A stretch of 64,000 bases of DNA from Streptomyces sp. CNQ-509 (GCF_001011035.1 NZ_CP011492.1:1054001-1118000), one strand, 5' to 3'. Shown: positions 34,191 to 43,095, counted from the stretch's first letter. Notes: generated by a model not told the origin, from the letters alone. Made by a program: numbers and translations.

Positions 34191-34287
34191 ACGGGGACTT
34201 CGGCGTACGCCACCCGTGGGGCACCGGATTGAGCATGCGCCCCGCGGGGCATTCGGCGTGGGTCATGTCGTCATCGAGGAGGTCGCC

Positions 34288-34662
34288 ATGCCCGTCGCCA
34301 CGTTCTGCCTGGTCGCGGTGGACTGCCCGGACCCGCTCCGGCTGGCCCGGTTCTACCGGGGACTGCTCGGGGGCGAGGTGAGTTCGCGCGGCGACGACTG
34401 GTACGACCTCCTCGCGCCGGACGGCACCCGGCTCGCCTTCCAGCGCGCGCCCGGACTGCGCCCGCCGAACTGGCCAAGAGCGGACGACAACTCGCAGCAA
34501 CTGCACCTGGATCTGCGGGTCACCGACATCGAGGCGGCCGAACGGCACGCGCTGGAGCTGGGCGCCCGGCCGCTGGACACCGACGACGACGGGGGCAGGC
34601 GCGACTTCCGCGTGTACGCGGATCCGGCGGGGCACCCGTTCTGCTTCGTCTCCGGGTCGTAG
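34288..34662 (+). CDS. VOC-family (glyoxalase-like) protein
   Basis: 124 residues. VDCPDPLRLARFYRGLLGGE and QLHLDLRVTDIEAAERHALE are the paired beta-alpha-beta units of the VOC fold; VYADPAGHPFCFVSGS is the usual end. Substrate unknown; members range from dioxygenases to antibiotic-binding proteins. ATG 34288 follows GAGGAGG. Confidence 0.82.
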   Translation: MPVATFCLVAVDCPDPLRLARFYRGLLGGEVSSRGDDWYDLLAPDGTRLAFQRAPGLRPPNWPRADDNSQQLHLDLRVTDIEAAERHALELGARPLDTDDDGGRRDFRVYADPAGHPFCFVSGS

Positions 34663-34690
34663 GCGCCGGCACCGTGCGCGGGCGCGGCAC

Positions 34691-34741
34691 ACGGTCCGGC
34701 CCCGCCGCTCGGCCGAGGACCGAGGGCCGGGGCCGGACCGT
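34691..34741. terminator. Bidirectional terminator
   Basis: 14-bp perfect stem ACGGTCCGGCCCCG/CGGGGCCGGACCGT between the convergent VOC and transketolase genes. Confidence 0.8.
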
Positions 34742-34773
34742 TCCGCTCGCCGCCGATGCGCTGCCGCTCCCCG

Positions 34774-36645
34774 TCATACGGGCCGGGCGGCCTCCGCGTC
34801 GACGAGGTTGCGGGCCGCCGCCGCGATCGCCTCCGCGTCGATGCCCGCCGCCGAGAGCTGCTGCGCTCCCGTCGCCGAGCCAGGCATGGTCCGTACCGCC
34901 AGTCGAGCGAGCCGCGGGACGGCGCGGCCGTCGGCGAACGCCTCGGCCACCGCGTCACCCAGGCCGCCCTCCGGGCGGTGGTCCTCGACGGTGAGGATCC
35001 GGCCGGTCAGCTCCGCCGCCGCGCGCAGGGCGACGACGTCGATTGGCTTGACGGAGTACAGGTCGAGCACGTGCGCCCCGATGCCCTCCGCGGCCAGCAA
35101 CTCGGCGGCGACCAGCGCCTCGTGCACGGTGACCCCGGCCGCGGCGATGGTCACGCTGTCACCGGGCGTGGCGCGGAGCAGCTTGCTGCCGCCGATCGGG
35201 AAGTCCTCGTCGGGTCCGTAGAGGACGGGCCGGGCGCCGCGCATGGTGCGCAGGTAGCGCACGCCGGTCAGCTCCTCGCCCGCCATGGCGGCGACGAGCC
35301 GCGCGGTCTGGTTGGCGTCGCAGGGGTGCAGCACCGTGCTGCCGTGCACGGCGCGGAACATCGCCAGGTCCTCCAGGCCCATCTGCGACGGGCCGTCCTC
35401 GCCGATGGCGACGCCGGCGTGCGAGCCGACCAGGCTGAGGTTCGCCCGGCTGACCGCCGCCATGCGCACGAAGTCGTGGGCGCGGGTGAAGAACGCCGCG
35501 AAGGTCGCGGCGAACGGCATCCAGCCGCACGCCTGCATGCCGACGCCCGCCGCGACGAGTTGCTGCTCGGCGATGTAGCACTCGAAGTACCGGTCGGGGT
35601 GCTCCTTGGCGAAGAGCTCGGTGCGGGTGGAGTCCCCGACCTCGCCGTCCAGGGCGACGACGTCCGGCCGCGCCGTGCCGAGCGCCGCCAGCGCCTGCCC
35701 GTACGCGTCCCGCGTGGCCACCGGGTCCCCCACGTCGTACCGCGGCAGCAACGGACGCGGCGCCGCCGCGCGCGGCGGCGCGACGGCGGGCGGCGGGGTG
35801 TGCGGCTCGACGCGCAGGTCGCCGGTGCCGCCCAGTTCGGCGATCGCCGCCTCGGGGTCCGGCAGGGGCTTGCCGTGCATGCCCTCCCGGTTCGCCACGG
35901 AGGCGACTCCGCTGCCCTTCACCGTACGGGCGAGTACGACCGTCGGCCGGTCGGCCACGTCCGCGGCCTCGCTGTAGGCGGCATCCACGGCGGCGACGTC
36001 GTGCCCGTCGACCTCGATGGTGTGCCAGCCGAACGCCCGCGCCCGGCGGGCGTACGCGTCGAGGTCCCAGCCGTGCCGGGTGGGCCCGCGCTGGCCGAGC
36101 CGGTTCACGTCGACGATCACGGTGAGGTTGCCCAGATGCTCGTATCCGGCGTGCTCGAACGCCTCCCAGACCGAGCCCTCGGACAGCTCGCTGTCGCCGC
36201 ACAGCACCCACACCCGGTACGGCAGGTGCGCGAGCCGCTTGCCCGCCAGCGCCATGCCGACGCCGATGGGCGGTCCCTGCCCGAGCGATCCGGTGGCCAC
36301 GTCGACCCACGGCAGCATGGGCGTCGGATGCCCCTCCAGCCGGCTGCCCAGCTTCCTGAACGTCAGCAGTTCCTCGTCGTCGACGGCGCCGACCGCCTTG
36401 AACGCCGCGTACAGCAGCGGCGAGGCATGCCCCTTGGACAGGACCAGGTGGTCCGCTCCGGGGTGGTCCGGGCGGTCGACGTCGTAGCGGAGGTGCCTCG
36501 CGAGCAGCACGGCCATCAGGTCGGCCGCGGACATCGACGAGGTCGGGTGGCCGGATCCGGCGGCGGCAGCGGCCCGTATCGCGTCGACGCGCAACTGGCG
36601 ACCGAGTGCGAGGGAGAGGTCCGGATCCACATCGACGGAGGTCAT
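34774..36645 (-). CDS. tkt: Transketolase (short form)
   Basis: 623 residues. ThDP-binding GDSELSEGSVWEAF...VDVN and substrate motifs SGHPTSSMSAADLMAVLL, VLSKGHASPLLYAAF, TGSLGQGPPIGVGMALAGKR. The pyrimidine domain has DGEVGDSTRTELF and CYIAEQQLVAAGVG (catalytic Glu), and the C-terminal domain follows (VLDLYSVKPIDV). This length fits the short animal/archaeal-like class rather than the ~660-residue bacterial one. ATG 36645 follows AAGGAG. Transfers two-carbon units in the pentose phosphate pathway. Probably a second copy in the genome, given the isolated setting. Confidence 0.9.
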   Translation of the reverse strand: MTSVDVDPDLSLALGRQLRVDAIRAAAAAGSGHPTSSMSAADLMAVLLARHLRYDVDRPDHPGADHLVLSKGHASPLLYAAFKAVGAVDDEELLTFRKLGSRLEGHPTPMLPWVDVATGSLGQGPPIGVGMALAGKRLAHLPYRVWVLCGDSELSEGSVWEAFEHAGYEHLGNLTVIVDVNRLGQRGPTRHGWDLDAYARRARAFGWHTIEVDGHDVAAVDAAYSEAADVADRPTVVLARTVKGSGVASVANREGMHGKPLPDPEAAIAELGGTGDLRVEPHTPPPAVAPPRAAAPRPLLPRYDVGDPVATRDAYGQALAALGTARPDVVALDGEVGDSTRTELFAKEHPDRYFECYIAEQQLVAAGVGMQACGWMPFAATFAAFFTRAHDFVRMAAVSRANLSLVGSHAGVAIGEDGPSQMGLEDLAMFRAVHGSTVLHPCDANQTARLVAAMAGEELTGVRYLRTMRGARPVLYGPDEDFPIGGSKLLRATPGDSVTIAAAGVTVHEALVAAELLAAEGIGAHVLDLYSVKPIDVVALRAAAELTGRILTVEDHRPEGGLGDAVAEAFADGRAVPRLARLAVRTMPGSATGAQQLSAAGIDAEAIAAAARNLVDAEAARPV

Positions 36646-37053
36646 GTCGTGCTCCTTGTCCGAGCGGTGTGTGCTGTCCCGGCCCGCGGGCACGGCGGCG
36701 CGCCAGTCCGGTCACGTACGCGCCGTGCCCGGGTCGGACATTCCGGGTACCACGCCGCGGCGGGTCCTAACGGCCGCTCTCGCGCCGGCGCCGGACGGGC
36801 CACCGTGGGTGGCGGTGGGGTCGCCGAGCGCGATCCGGCGGCGGGGCTTCGGCGGGACCGGCGACCGTTCGTGCGGTGTGCCGTACCGGCGTATTCTGGA
36901 ACAGGCCGTAGGAGCCCTGTTTGCATCAGACGGCGTCGGGCAGGCGGCCCGCGTGCTTCGGATCAGGGGCACGCCGCAAGAGTTCACGGCCACCCTGCCG
37001 CCGCCGTCGCTCCCCTCAATCGAACGCGCACGACCCGTCCGAGGGAGGCCCCC
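36646..37053. other. Divergent regulatory gap between transketolase and sigma factor
   Basis: 408 bp, no gene. GGCGTATT near 36888 and GGGTAC near 36747 resemble the -10 of SigB/SigF-type promoters, but neither has a clear -35. Confidence 0.3.
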
Positions 37054-37899
37054 GTGGCACACGTCCGGACAAGGAGAAAGCACCCGCACCACGACGCACC
37101 CGACACCTCCGCGCAGTTCCGCCGGCTGGCCGGGATGCCCGAGGGGCCGGACAAGAAGGCCCTGCGGCAGGAGGTCGTCCGCGCATGGATGCCGATGGCC
37201 GCGCGGCTGGCCCGCCAGTTCAGGAACCGCGGCGAGGCGCTGGAGGACCTGGAGCAGGTCGCGCACCTCGGCCTGGTGAAGGCGGTGAGGCGGTACGACG
37301 CGGGACGCAGCAGCGCCTTCGAGAGCTTCGCCGTGCCGACGATCGTCGGTGAACTGAAGCGCCACTTCCGTGACCACATGTGGGGCGTCCACGTGCCCCG
37401 CCGGGTCCAGGAGCTGCGCAACCGCGTCCGCAGCGCGGGGCTGGCGCTGGCCGTCACGGCAGACGACCGGTTCCCGGCGATCGCGGACATCGCCGAGGCG
37501 GCGGAGCTGACCGAGGAGGAGGTGCGTACGGGCCTGGAGGCGTGGGAGAGCTACGCCACGCTCTCCCTCGACGCCGCCCTGCCCGGCGCCGGGGACGGCT
37601 ACTCGCTCCTGGACACGTTCGGCAGCACCGAGCCCGGCTTCGACCAGGCCGTGGACCGCGAGGCCGTGCGACCGCACCTGAGCCGGCTGCCGGAGCGCGA
37701 GCGCGAGATCCTCTATCTGCGCTTCTTCTGCGACATGACGCAGCGCGGCATCGCCGAACACCTCGGCATCTCGCAGATGCACGTCTCCCGGCTGATCAGC
37801 CACTCGTGCGCGCGCGTCTGCGAGCGCGTGGAGGCCGACCAGGCGGCCGCGGGCCGGACGCCCGCCCCGGATCCGCTCGGCTCCGCCACCGCCGCGTAG
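37054..37899 (+). CDS. Sigma factor, SigB/SigF/SigG subfamily
   Basis: 281 residues. Region 2 has LEDLEQVAHLGLVKAVRRYD and SFAVPTIVGELKRHFRDHMW; region 3 VPRRVQELRNRVRSAGLAL; region 4 LPEREREILYLRFF with helix-turn-helix TQRGIAEHLGISQMHVSRLI. GTG 37054 follows GAGGGAGG. Such factors run stress or sporulation programmes and are normally held by an anti-sigma factor; none is adjacent. Confidence 0.92.
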   Translation: MAHVRTRRKHPHHDAPDTSAQFRRLAGMPEGPDKKALRQEVVRAWMPMAARLARQFRNRGEALEDLEQVAHLGLVKAVRRYDAGRSSAFESFAVPTIVGELKRHFRDHMWGVHVPRRVQELRNRVRSAGLALAVTADDRFPAIADIAEAAELTEEEVRTGLEAWESYATLSLDAALPGAGDGYSLLDTFGSTEPGFDQAVDREAVRPHLSRLPEREREILYLRFFCDMTQRGIAEHLGISQMHVSRLISHSCARVCERVEADQAAAGRTPAPDPLGSATAA

Positions 37900-38275
37900 C
37901 ACCGCCCGGCGGCGGTAGCGAGGTGGGGCGGCCCTGGTCACGTACGGCCGGTCGATCGCCTCCTCACCGCGCCACCTTCCCGCCGCCGGGTGGAGGGAAG
38001 GCGACCGGGTAGTCCTCGCCCGCGTCGGCCGACCGGCTCACCACCTCCCAGGCGGCGGCCGCCCCGGTACGCAACTGCGCGTCTTCTACCAGACCGACCC
38101 CGAGCTCTCCCACTCCGTCGTGGTGCAGCCGCGGCTGACCGACATCCTCTCCGCGCTGCTCACCGGCTACGCGGACCGTGGCGGCCGTTGAGAGACTGCT
38201 CGCCTCCCCCGGGAGCGCACCCGCCTGTTCAGAGCGGGCAGTCACCCCCGGCTGCCCGGAAGGAGCCGGAAACCC
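37900..38275. other. Gap with an unrecognised C-terminal fragment
   Basis: 376 bp. A plus frame at about 38060-38190 reads QLRVFYQTDPELSHSV, QPRLTDILSALLTGYADRGG, then stop; it looks protein-like but has no start. I cannot name it. Confidence 0.3.
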
Positions 38276-38452
38276 GTGCAAGCCATCACCGTCCGCGACC
38301 GTGACGCCGGCCCGGCAGGGATGACCCTGACCGGCCTGCCCCCTCCGCACGCCGCCGAGAACGACGTCATCGTGAAGGTGTACGCGGCCGGGTTCACCCC
38401 AGGCCGGCGCACCCCCGGGAAGACGATCATCCGGGTCGCCGACGACGACTGA
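38276..38452 (+). pseudogene. Zinc-type quinone oxidoreductase with its middle deleted
   Basis: 58 residues from GTG 38276 (AAGGAG upstream). The first ~43 residues (GPAGMTLTGLPPPHAAENDV, then VYAAGFTP) are the start of an MDR-family NADP oxidoreductase. The last ~14 (PGKTIIRVADDD) are its usual C-terminus. About 250 residues between are gone, in frame. Not functional as an enzyme. Confidence 0.7.
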
Positions 38453-38501
38453 TCCTCGTCACCGTCCTCAGGCAGGCCCCAGGGGCCGCCCCGGCGCGAG
38501 G

Positions 38502-39317
38502 TCAGGGCTTGCGGCCCACCGCGCAGACCCGCCAGGGCGCGACCGGGCGGTTCTGGCCGACGGCCGCGTCCTCGGGGCGCCACTGGGCGCAGGGGACGAC
38601 GCCCGGTTCGAGGATCTCCAGGCCGTCGAAGTAGCCGGCGACGTCGGCGTGGGTGCGGAGCGTCTGCGGGTCCACGCTCGCCTCGTTCCACATCTGCAGA
38701 ACGCCGTCCACCTCGCTGCTCACGCCCTTGACGGGGTGGGCGAGCGCCAGATAGCTGCCGGCGGGGACGGCCGCGACGAACCGGCGCACGACCTCGCGCG
38801 CCTCCGCGTCGTCGACGACGAACTGCACGATCCCCAGCATCATCACGGCGACGGGCCGGCCGAAGTCCAGGGTCTTCGCCGCCTGTTCGAGGATGGCCGC
38901 CACCTCGCGCACGTCGGCGTCGACGTAGTTGGTGGCGCCCTCCGGGCCGCTGGTGAGCAGCGCCTCGGCGTACCGCAGGACGAGCGGGTCGTTGTCGACG
39001 TAGACGACGCGGGACTCCGGCGCCACGTCCTGCGCGACCTCGTGGGTGTTGTGGTTGGTGGGAAGTCCGGCGCCGAGGTCGAGGAACTGGCGGATCCCGG
39101 CGTCGGCGGCGAAGTGGCGCACCGACCGCGTCAGGAAGCCGCGGTCGGCCCGCGCGGCCTCCACGACGTCGGTCACGACCTCCGCCATCTGATCGCCGAC
39201 TTCACGGTCGACCTCGTAGTTGTTCTTGCCGCCCAGCCAGTAGTCCCAGACGCGCGCCGAGTGCGGCCGCTGCTGGTCCAGTGACCTGGTTCCGTCGGGT
39301 AAGTGCTGCTCGGACAT
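38502..39317 (-). CDS. SAM-dependent methyltransferase, Methyltransf_19 (DUF574)
   Basis: 271 residues. RPHSARVWDYWLGGKNNYEV is the family's diagnostic N-terminus; FLDLGAGLPTNHNTHEVAQ is the SAM-binding loop; VVYVDNDPLVL follows. Very common in Streptomyces; target unknown. ATG 39317 follows GAGGAG. Confidence 0.88.
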   Translation of the reverse strand: MSEQHLPDGTRSLDQQRPHSARVWDYWLGGKNNYEVDREVGDQMAEVVTDVVEAARADRGFLTRSVRHFAADAGIRQFLDLGAGLPTNHNTHEVAQDVAPESRVVYVDNDPLVLRYAEALLTSGPEGATNYVDADVREVAAILEQAAKTLDFGRPVAVMMLGIVQFVVDDAEAREVVRRFVAAVPAGSYLALAHPVKGVSSEVDGVLQMWNEASVDPQTLRTHADVAGYFDGLEILEPGVVPCAQWRPEDAAVGQNRPVAPWRVCAVGRKP

Positions 39318-39458
39318 GATCGGCGCTCCTCGTGCGTTCGAATTCGGGCCGGACCCGCACCAGTGTGCCGTGGGAGCCGGTCCCCGTCCGGCACTCGGGC
39401 CAGGAAGCCGGATCCGGCGCGAACCCTGCCGTCTGCCGCGCCGCGCGGCGTCCGTGCG

Positions 39459-40328
39459 TCACCTGGTGAGGCGGGCGGGGTGGTCGATGCGGGTGAGCTT
39501 GTGCGGGTTGCGTACGACGTAGATCCGGGTGATCTTCCCGTCCGCCAGCTCCAGGCTCACCGCCGCCGGCTCCCCGTCGAACTCGACCCGGCCCGCGGGG
39601 GCGCCGTTGAACCAGACGGCGGCCGTCGCCAGCGCCGCCCGGTTCGCCGTCGCGAGCAGCTTCGCCACCGTGTGCGCGCCCCGGATCGGCGTCAGCGCCG
39701 CGGCCACGATCCCGCCGCCGTCCGCGACCAGGACCACGTCGGGCGCCATGACCGCCAGCAGCTCCTGCAGTTCACCGGTGTGCAGCGCTGCCAGGAAACG
39801 CTCCACCACCTCCCGCTGCTCGGACGGGCTGACCCGCACCCGCGGCCGGCGGGCCGCCACGTGCCCGCGGGCCCGCCGGGCGATCTGCCGCACGGTGGCC
39901 GCCGGCTTCCCGACGGCCTCGGCGATCTCGCCGTACGGCATGTCGAAGACCTCGCGGAGCACGAACACCGCCCGCTCGGTGGGCCCGAGCGTCTCCAGCA
40001 CGGTGAGCATCGCCATCGACACGCTCTCCGCGAGCACGACGTCCTCGGCCACGTCGTGCGTGGTCAGCAGCGGCTCCGGCAGCCACTCGCCGACGTAGTC
40101 CTCGCGCCGCCGCGCCAGCGTCCGCAGCCGGTTGAGGGACTGCCGGGTGACGGTCCGTACGAGGTACGCCCGCGCGTCCCGCACCTCCGACCGGTCGGCG
40201 GCGGCCCACCGCAGCCAGGACTCCTGGAGGACGTCCTCCGCGTCCGCCGCCGAGCCGAGGATCTCGTAGGCGACGGTGAAGAGCAGGCTGCGGTGGGTGA
40301 CGAACGGGTCGTCGGGCGCCGTGGTCAT
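39459..40328 (-). CDS. ECF41-type sigma factor with SnoaL-like C-terminus
   Basis: 289 residues. Sigma2: LLFTVAYEILGSAADAEDVL; sigma4: LGPTERAVFVLREVFDMPYG and GEIAEAVGKPAATVRQIARR. The ECF41 marks are present: WLPEPL in the linker, DGGG, and NPHKL at the end of the SnoaL-like domain, which in this group modulates activity in place of an anti-sigma factor. ATG 40328 overlaps the stop of the AhpD-like gene (ATGA). The operon is headed by an ECF41-type promoter, so it is probably autoregulated. Confidence 0.9.
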   Translation of the reverse strand: MTTAPDDPFVTHRSLLFTVAYEILGSAADAEDVLQESWLRWAAADRSEVRDARAYLVRTVTRQSLNRLRTLARRREDYVGEWLPEPLLTTHDVAEDVVLAESVSMAMLTVLETLGPTERAVFVLREVFDMPYGEIAEAVGKPAATVRQIARRARGHVAARRPRVRVSPSEQREVVERFLAALHTGELQELLAVMAPDVVLVADGGGIVAAALTPIRGAHTVAKLLATANRAALATAAVWFNGAPAGRVEFDGEPAAVSLELADGKITRIYVVRNPHKLTRIDHPARLTR

Positions 40329-40894
40329 GCCCGGCCGGCGGCTTCCGTGCGGCCGGCCAGCGGGATCTCGCACGACTCGGAGAAACCCTGCGAGGTGACG
40401 CCGTGGGCGGTGTTCGCCCGTGTCGACAGATTGACGAACCCGACGAACGCGGTCAGCTCCACGAGTCCCGCGGCGCCGAGCTGCGCCAGCAGGCTCGCGG
40501 CCTGCGCGTCGGTGACGGCGGTCGGCGTCACCGACATCGCCTCCGCGTACGCCATCACCTCGCGCTCCAGCGGCGAGAACACGTCCGAGTCCCGCCACCG
40601 CGGCACCTGGCTGGCCTTGGCCGGATCCAGATCCTCGTTCCGCGCCTGGAAGTAGCCGACGTCGAGGCACCAACTGCACCCGACGAGGGCGGCGACCGCC
40701 ATGTGGGCGAACGACTTCAGGCTCGCGTCGACGGCGCGCCAGGAGGCCGCCTTCGCGGCGAACTCCAGATTGTCGACGGCCACGTCGGGGTGGTTGAACA
40801 GCACCTCCACGGGCTCGGGCAACGCGCCGAACTGCTTCACCATGGCCTCCCGCATCTCGCCGGGAAGCTCCGCCCTGGGAACACGCAACGTCAC
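40325..40894 (-). CDS. Carboxymuconolactone decarboxylase/AhpD-like protein
   Basis: 189 residues. AhpD fold with the redox pair CSWC in VAALVGCSWCLDVGYFQA and ELTAFVGFVNLSTRANTAHG. GTG 40894 follows GAGGAG. It is the usual COE partner gene of ECF41 factors, and is expected to be their regulon member. Physiological substrate unknown. Confidence 0.87.
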   Translation of the reverse strand: MTLRVPRAELPGEMREAMVKQFGALPEPVEVLFNHPDVAVDNLEFAAKAASWRAVDASLKSFAHMAVAALVGCSWCLDVGYFQARNEDLDPAKASQVPRWRDSDVFSPLEREVMAYAEAMSVTPTAVTDAQAASLLAQLGAAGLVELTAFVGFVNLSTRANTAHGVTSQGFSESCEIPLAGRTEAAGRA

Positions 40895-40930
40895 GATCTC
40901 TCCTCACTCAAACGATCCGGTCCCCATCCA

Positions 40931-40957
40931 GACACCGCCCACCTCCCGGGCGTGACA
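40931..40957 (-). promoter_or_regulatory. ECF41-type promoter
   Basis: Minus strand TGTCACG, 16 bp, TGTC. The known ECF41 consensus is TGTCACA-N16-CGTC. It lies 37 bp before the AhpD-like start. Confidence 0.65.
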
Positions 40958-41062
40958 CCCGCGGGACGGGCCGGTGCTCGGGTCCGGCCGTCCGAGCTCA
41001 GTTCTGCTCGGCGACGACAGCGTCGTGCAGCCGCGCCGCGGCCGTATCCAAGAGCTTCGCGG

Positions 41063-41437
41063 TCAGTTCATCATCAGGTGCCACCAGCGGTCGGACGGCG
41101 GGGCCTTGCCCCCGTCGTCCAGGTACTCCTTCTCCGTCTCCACCGGACCCACGTCCCAGTCGCGGCCGAAGTCCGACTTTCGCGGCAGGGCCTGCCTGAT
41201 GCCCTGCTTGCTCAGCGGCTCGGCCCGGTCCTCGTCCTGAGCCGCGGGGGAGGACGGGCGCGAATCCTCCTCCGCGCCGGGACCGTCATCGCCTGCTCCG
41301 CCGCAAGCCGTCACCAGCAGCACCACCGCTGCCGCTGCCGCTGCCGCTGCCGCTGCCGCTCGAACGCCCCCGTACGCGGCGAAGTCCCCACCCGTCCGCA
41401 CCTTCCGCCCATGTCCGAAAAGCCATGAACATATCAC
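41063..41437 (-). CDS. Short lipoprotein with poly-alanine signal region
   Basis: 124 residues. A run of 11 alanines leads to the lipobox LLVTACGG; the rest is acidic (GPGAEEDSRPSSPAAQDEDR) and ends DRWWHLMMN. The end looks abrupt and the protein may be shortened. The alanines come from a hexanucleotide tract. Several starts are possible; GTG 41437 gives the longest. Confidence 0.55.
   Translation of the reverse strand: MICSWLFGHGRKVRTGGDFAAYGGVRAAAAAAAAAAAVVLLVTACGGAGDDGPGAEEDSRPSSPAAQDEDRAEPLSKQGIRQALPRKSDFGRDWDVGPVETEKEYLDDGGKAPPSDRWWHLMMN
41326..41360. repeat. Hexanucleotide tandem repeat (CCGCTG)n
   Basis: About 5.8 copies, coding alanines in the lipoprotein signal peptide. Copy changes would keep frame and alter only the hydrophobic length. 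Confidence 0.8.
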
Positions 41438-41471
41438 CGCGGGCCCGGCAGGGGCGTGCCGGAAAAGCGGC

Positions 41472-42350
41472 TCAGGGGTCCGGTTCGGATTCCAGGTCCG
41501 TCACCTTCGCCGCCGCCCTGTCGGCCGCTCTGCGGGATTCGCGGGTGGCCCGGGTCGTGGCGGTCAGGGTGCGGCGGGCGTGGGTGAGGGCTTCGCGGGC
41601 GTCGGATTCGGCCCTCTCGGCGCTGCGCAGTTGCTCCGTCAGGTCGGCGACGCGGGCGGTGGCCTCTTCGAGGCGGGATTCCGCCCTGTCCCGCTGCAAT
41701 TCGTCGCGGCGCAGGGCCTTGTCCTGATCGAGGGCCTCCCGCTCGGCGGCCTTGGCTTCTCTGCGGGCCCGGGTCAGCTCCTCGGCGCGGGCCTTCGCCG
41801 GGTCCTCGACGAGCTTGAGATGGCGCTTGCGGGCCGGGCGGCGGGAGGAGGTGGGCGCGGGGGCGGTGGTCGCGGTGCCCGGGAAGCCGGGGCGGGTGGT
41901 GAGGGGCTTGGCGAGGCGGCCCGCGGCCCACTCGCGGGCCGCGTCCGGGTCGGCGAGGACGGCGTGAAGGGTCGTCTCCACCTCGTGCTGGACGGCGTCG
42001 CCGACCGGCTGGCCGGCCTCGGCCGCGAGCCGGCGGGCCTCGCGGGCGAGTTCGGCGACCAGCGCGTTGCGCTGCCGGGTCAGTTCGCGCAGTCGGTCTC
42101 CCGCGAGCCGGTCCTGGGCCGCGCGCAGCCCCTCGCCGAGCCGCTGCAGCGCGTCGACCTGGTCGGGCGCCGAGCGGACCAGCAGGTTGCCGGCCCAGGC
42201 GGCGAGCGTCGGCTTGCGCAGGGCGGCGATCTGCCTGGCGAGCGCCGGTTCCTTGGCCGTACGCGCCGCGGCGACGTGCCGGCCGCGGGCGGCGACGAAC
42301 TCGCCCGGCGGCAGCCCGTACAGCTCGTCCGCGACGCTCTCCAGGTCCAT
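41472..42350 (-). CDS. Coiled-coil hypothetical protein
   Basis: 292 residues. N-terminal part has a conserved-looking region (LYGLPPGEFVAARGRHVAAA, LRKPTLAAWAGNLLV). The C-terminal half is a long charged coiled coil (about residues 190-285, Arg/Glu/Ala heptads). No enzyme motif. ATG 42350 was preferred over 42359 because it sits 11 nt from GGGAGG. Divergent from an ArsR regulator whose tandem operator is between them, so probably under its control. Confidence 0.7.
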   Translation of the reverse strand: MDLESVADELYGLPPGEFVAARGRHVAAARTAKEPALARQIAALRKPTLAAWAGNLLVRSAPDQVDALQRLGEGLRAAQDRLAGDRLRELTRQRNALVAELAREARRLAAEAGQPVGDAVQHEVETTLHAVLADPDAAREWAAGRLAKPLTTRPGFPGTATTAPAPTSSRRPARKRHLKLVEDPAKARAEELTRARREAKAAEREALDQDKALRRDELQRDRAESRLEEATARVADLTEQLRSAERAESDAREALTHARRTLTATTRATRESRRAADRAAAKVTDLESEPDP

Positions 42351-42386
42351 CGGTCCCATTCTCCTCCCGGTTCACCCGCGATGCTT

Positions 42387-42416
42387 CTAAAGGAACCTTT
42401 CTAAAGGTACCTTTAG
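42387..42416. promoter_or_regulatory. Tandem ArsR operator
   Basis: CTAAAGGAACCTTT (42387-42400) directly followed by the perfect 16-bp palindrome CTAAAGGTACCTTTAG (42401-42416), ending 4 bp before the ArsR ATG. Confidence 0.75.
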
Positions 42417-42420
42417 ATGC

Positions 42421-43095
42421 ATGCCGGACCGCATCGACCTCACCGACGCCCGCGCCCTGCGCGCCTACGCCCACCCCACCCGGATGGAGCTGGTCGGCCT
42501 GCTCCGCCGGCACGGGCCGCTCACCGCCACCCGGGCCGCGGAGCTGACGGGGGAGTCCGTCGCCGGGTGTTCGTACCATCTGCGGATGCTCGCCAAGTAC
42601 GGGCTCGTCGAGCAGAGCGGCGGCGGGCGGGGGCGGGAGAAGCCGTGGCGGGCCACGGCGCGTACGACGCACTGGGAGGCCGCGTACGACGACCCGGCCG
42701 CGACGGAGGCCGTCGGGGACCTGACGATGGCGCAGGTCGACGCGTACGTGCGGAAGCTGGGCGCCGCGCTCGCCGTCCGCCACCGGCTGCCGCGCGCGTG
42801 GCAGGCGGCGGAGTACTCCGGGGACTGGAGCCTCTACCTCACGCCCGAGGAGCTGACCGGGCTGACGGAGGAGATGACCCGGCTGCTCTCGCGCTACGAC
42901 GACCGCTTCGAGGACCCGGCGCGGCGCCCGGAGGGGGCGAGGCTGGTGAGCCTGCTGCGCCTGGCCTTCGTCGACCCGCCAACCGGGCCGGACACGGAGG
43001 ACACCGCAGACAAGGCAGACACGGCAGACACGGCAGACGCGCCTTCCCCGCCCGCCCCGGAGCACCGCCCCGGGCCCCCGCACCCCTCGGCGTGA
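42421..43095 (+). CDS. ArsR-like winged-helix regulator
   Basis: 224 residues. HPTRMELVGLLRRHGPLTAT and SVAGCSYHLRMLAKYGLVEQ form the winged helix. A C-terminal helical part and an acidic Asp/Ala/Thr tail follow. ATG 42421 has no ribosome binding site; the operator occupies that place, so the message may be leaderless. Its stop overlaps the start of an MFS fragment (GTGA), the usual ArsR-exporter pairing. Confidence 0.8.
   Translation: MPDRIDLTDARALRAYAHPTRMELVGLLRRHGPLTATRAAELTGESVAGCSYHLRMLAKYGLVEQSGGGRGREKPWRATARTTHWEAAYDDPAATEAVGDLTMAQVDAYVRKLGAALAVRHRLPRAWQAAEYSGDWSLYLTPEELTGLTEEMTRLLSRYDDRFEDPARRPEGARLVSLLRLAFVDPPTGPDTEDTADKADTADTADAPSPPAPEHRPGPPHPSA

Noticed and set aside
39330..39345. 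GTTCGAATTC, reminiscent of a tRNA T-loop
   Set aside because: No cloverleaf or acceptor pairing around it; no tRNA found in the window.
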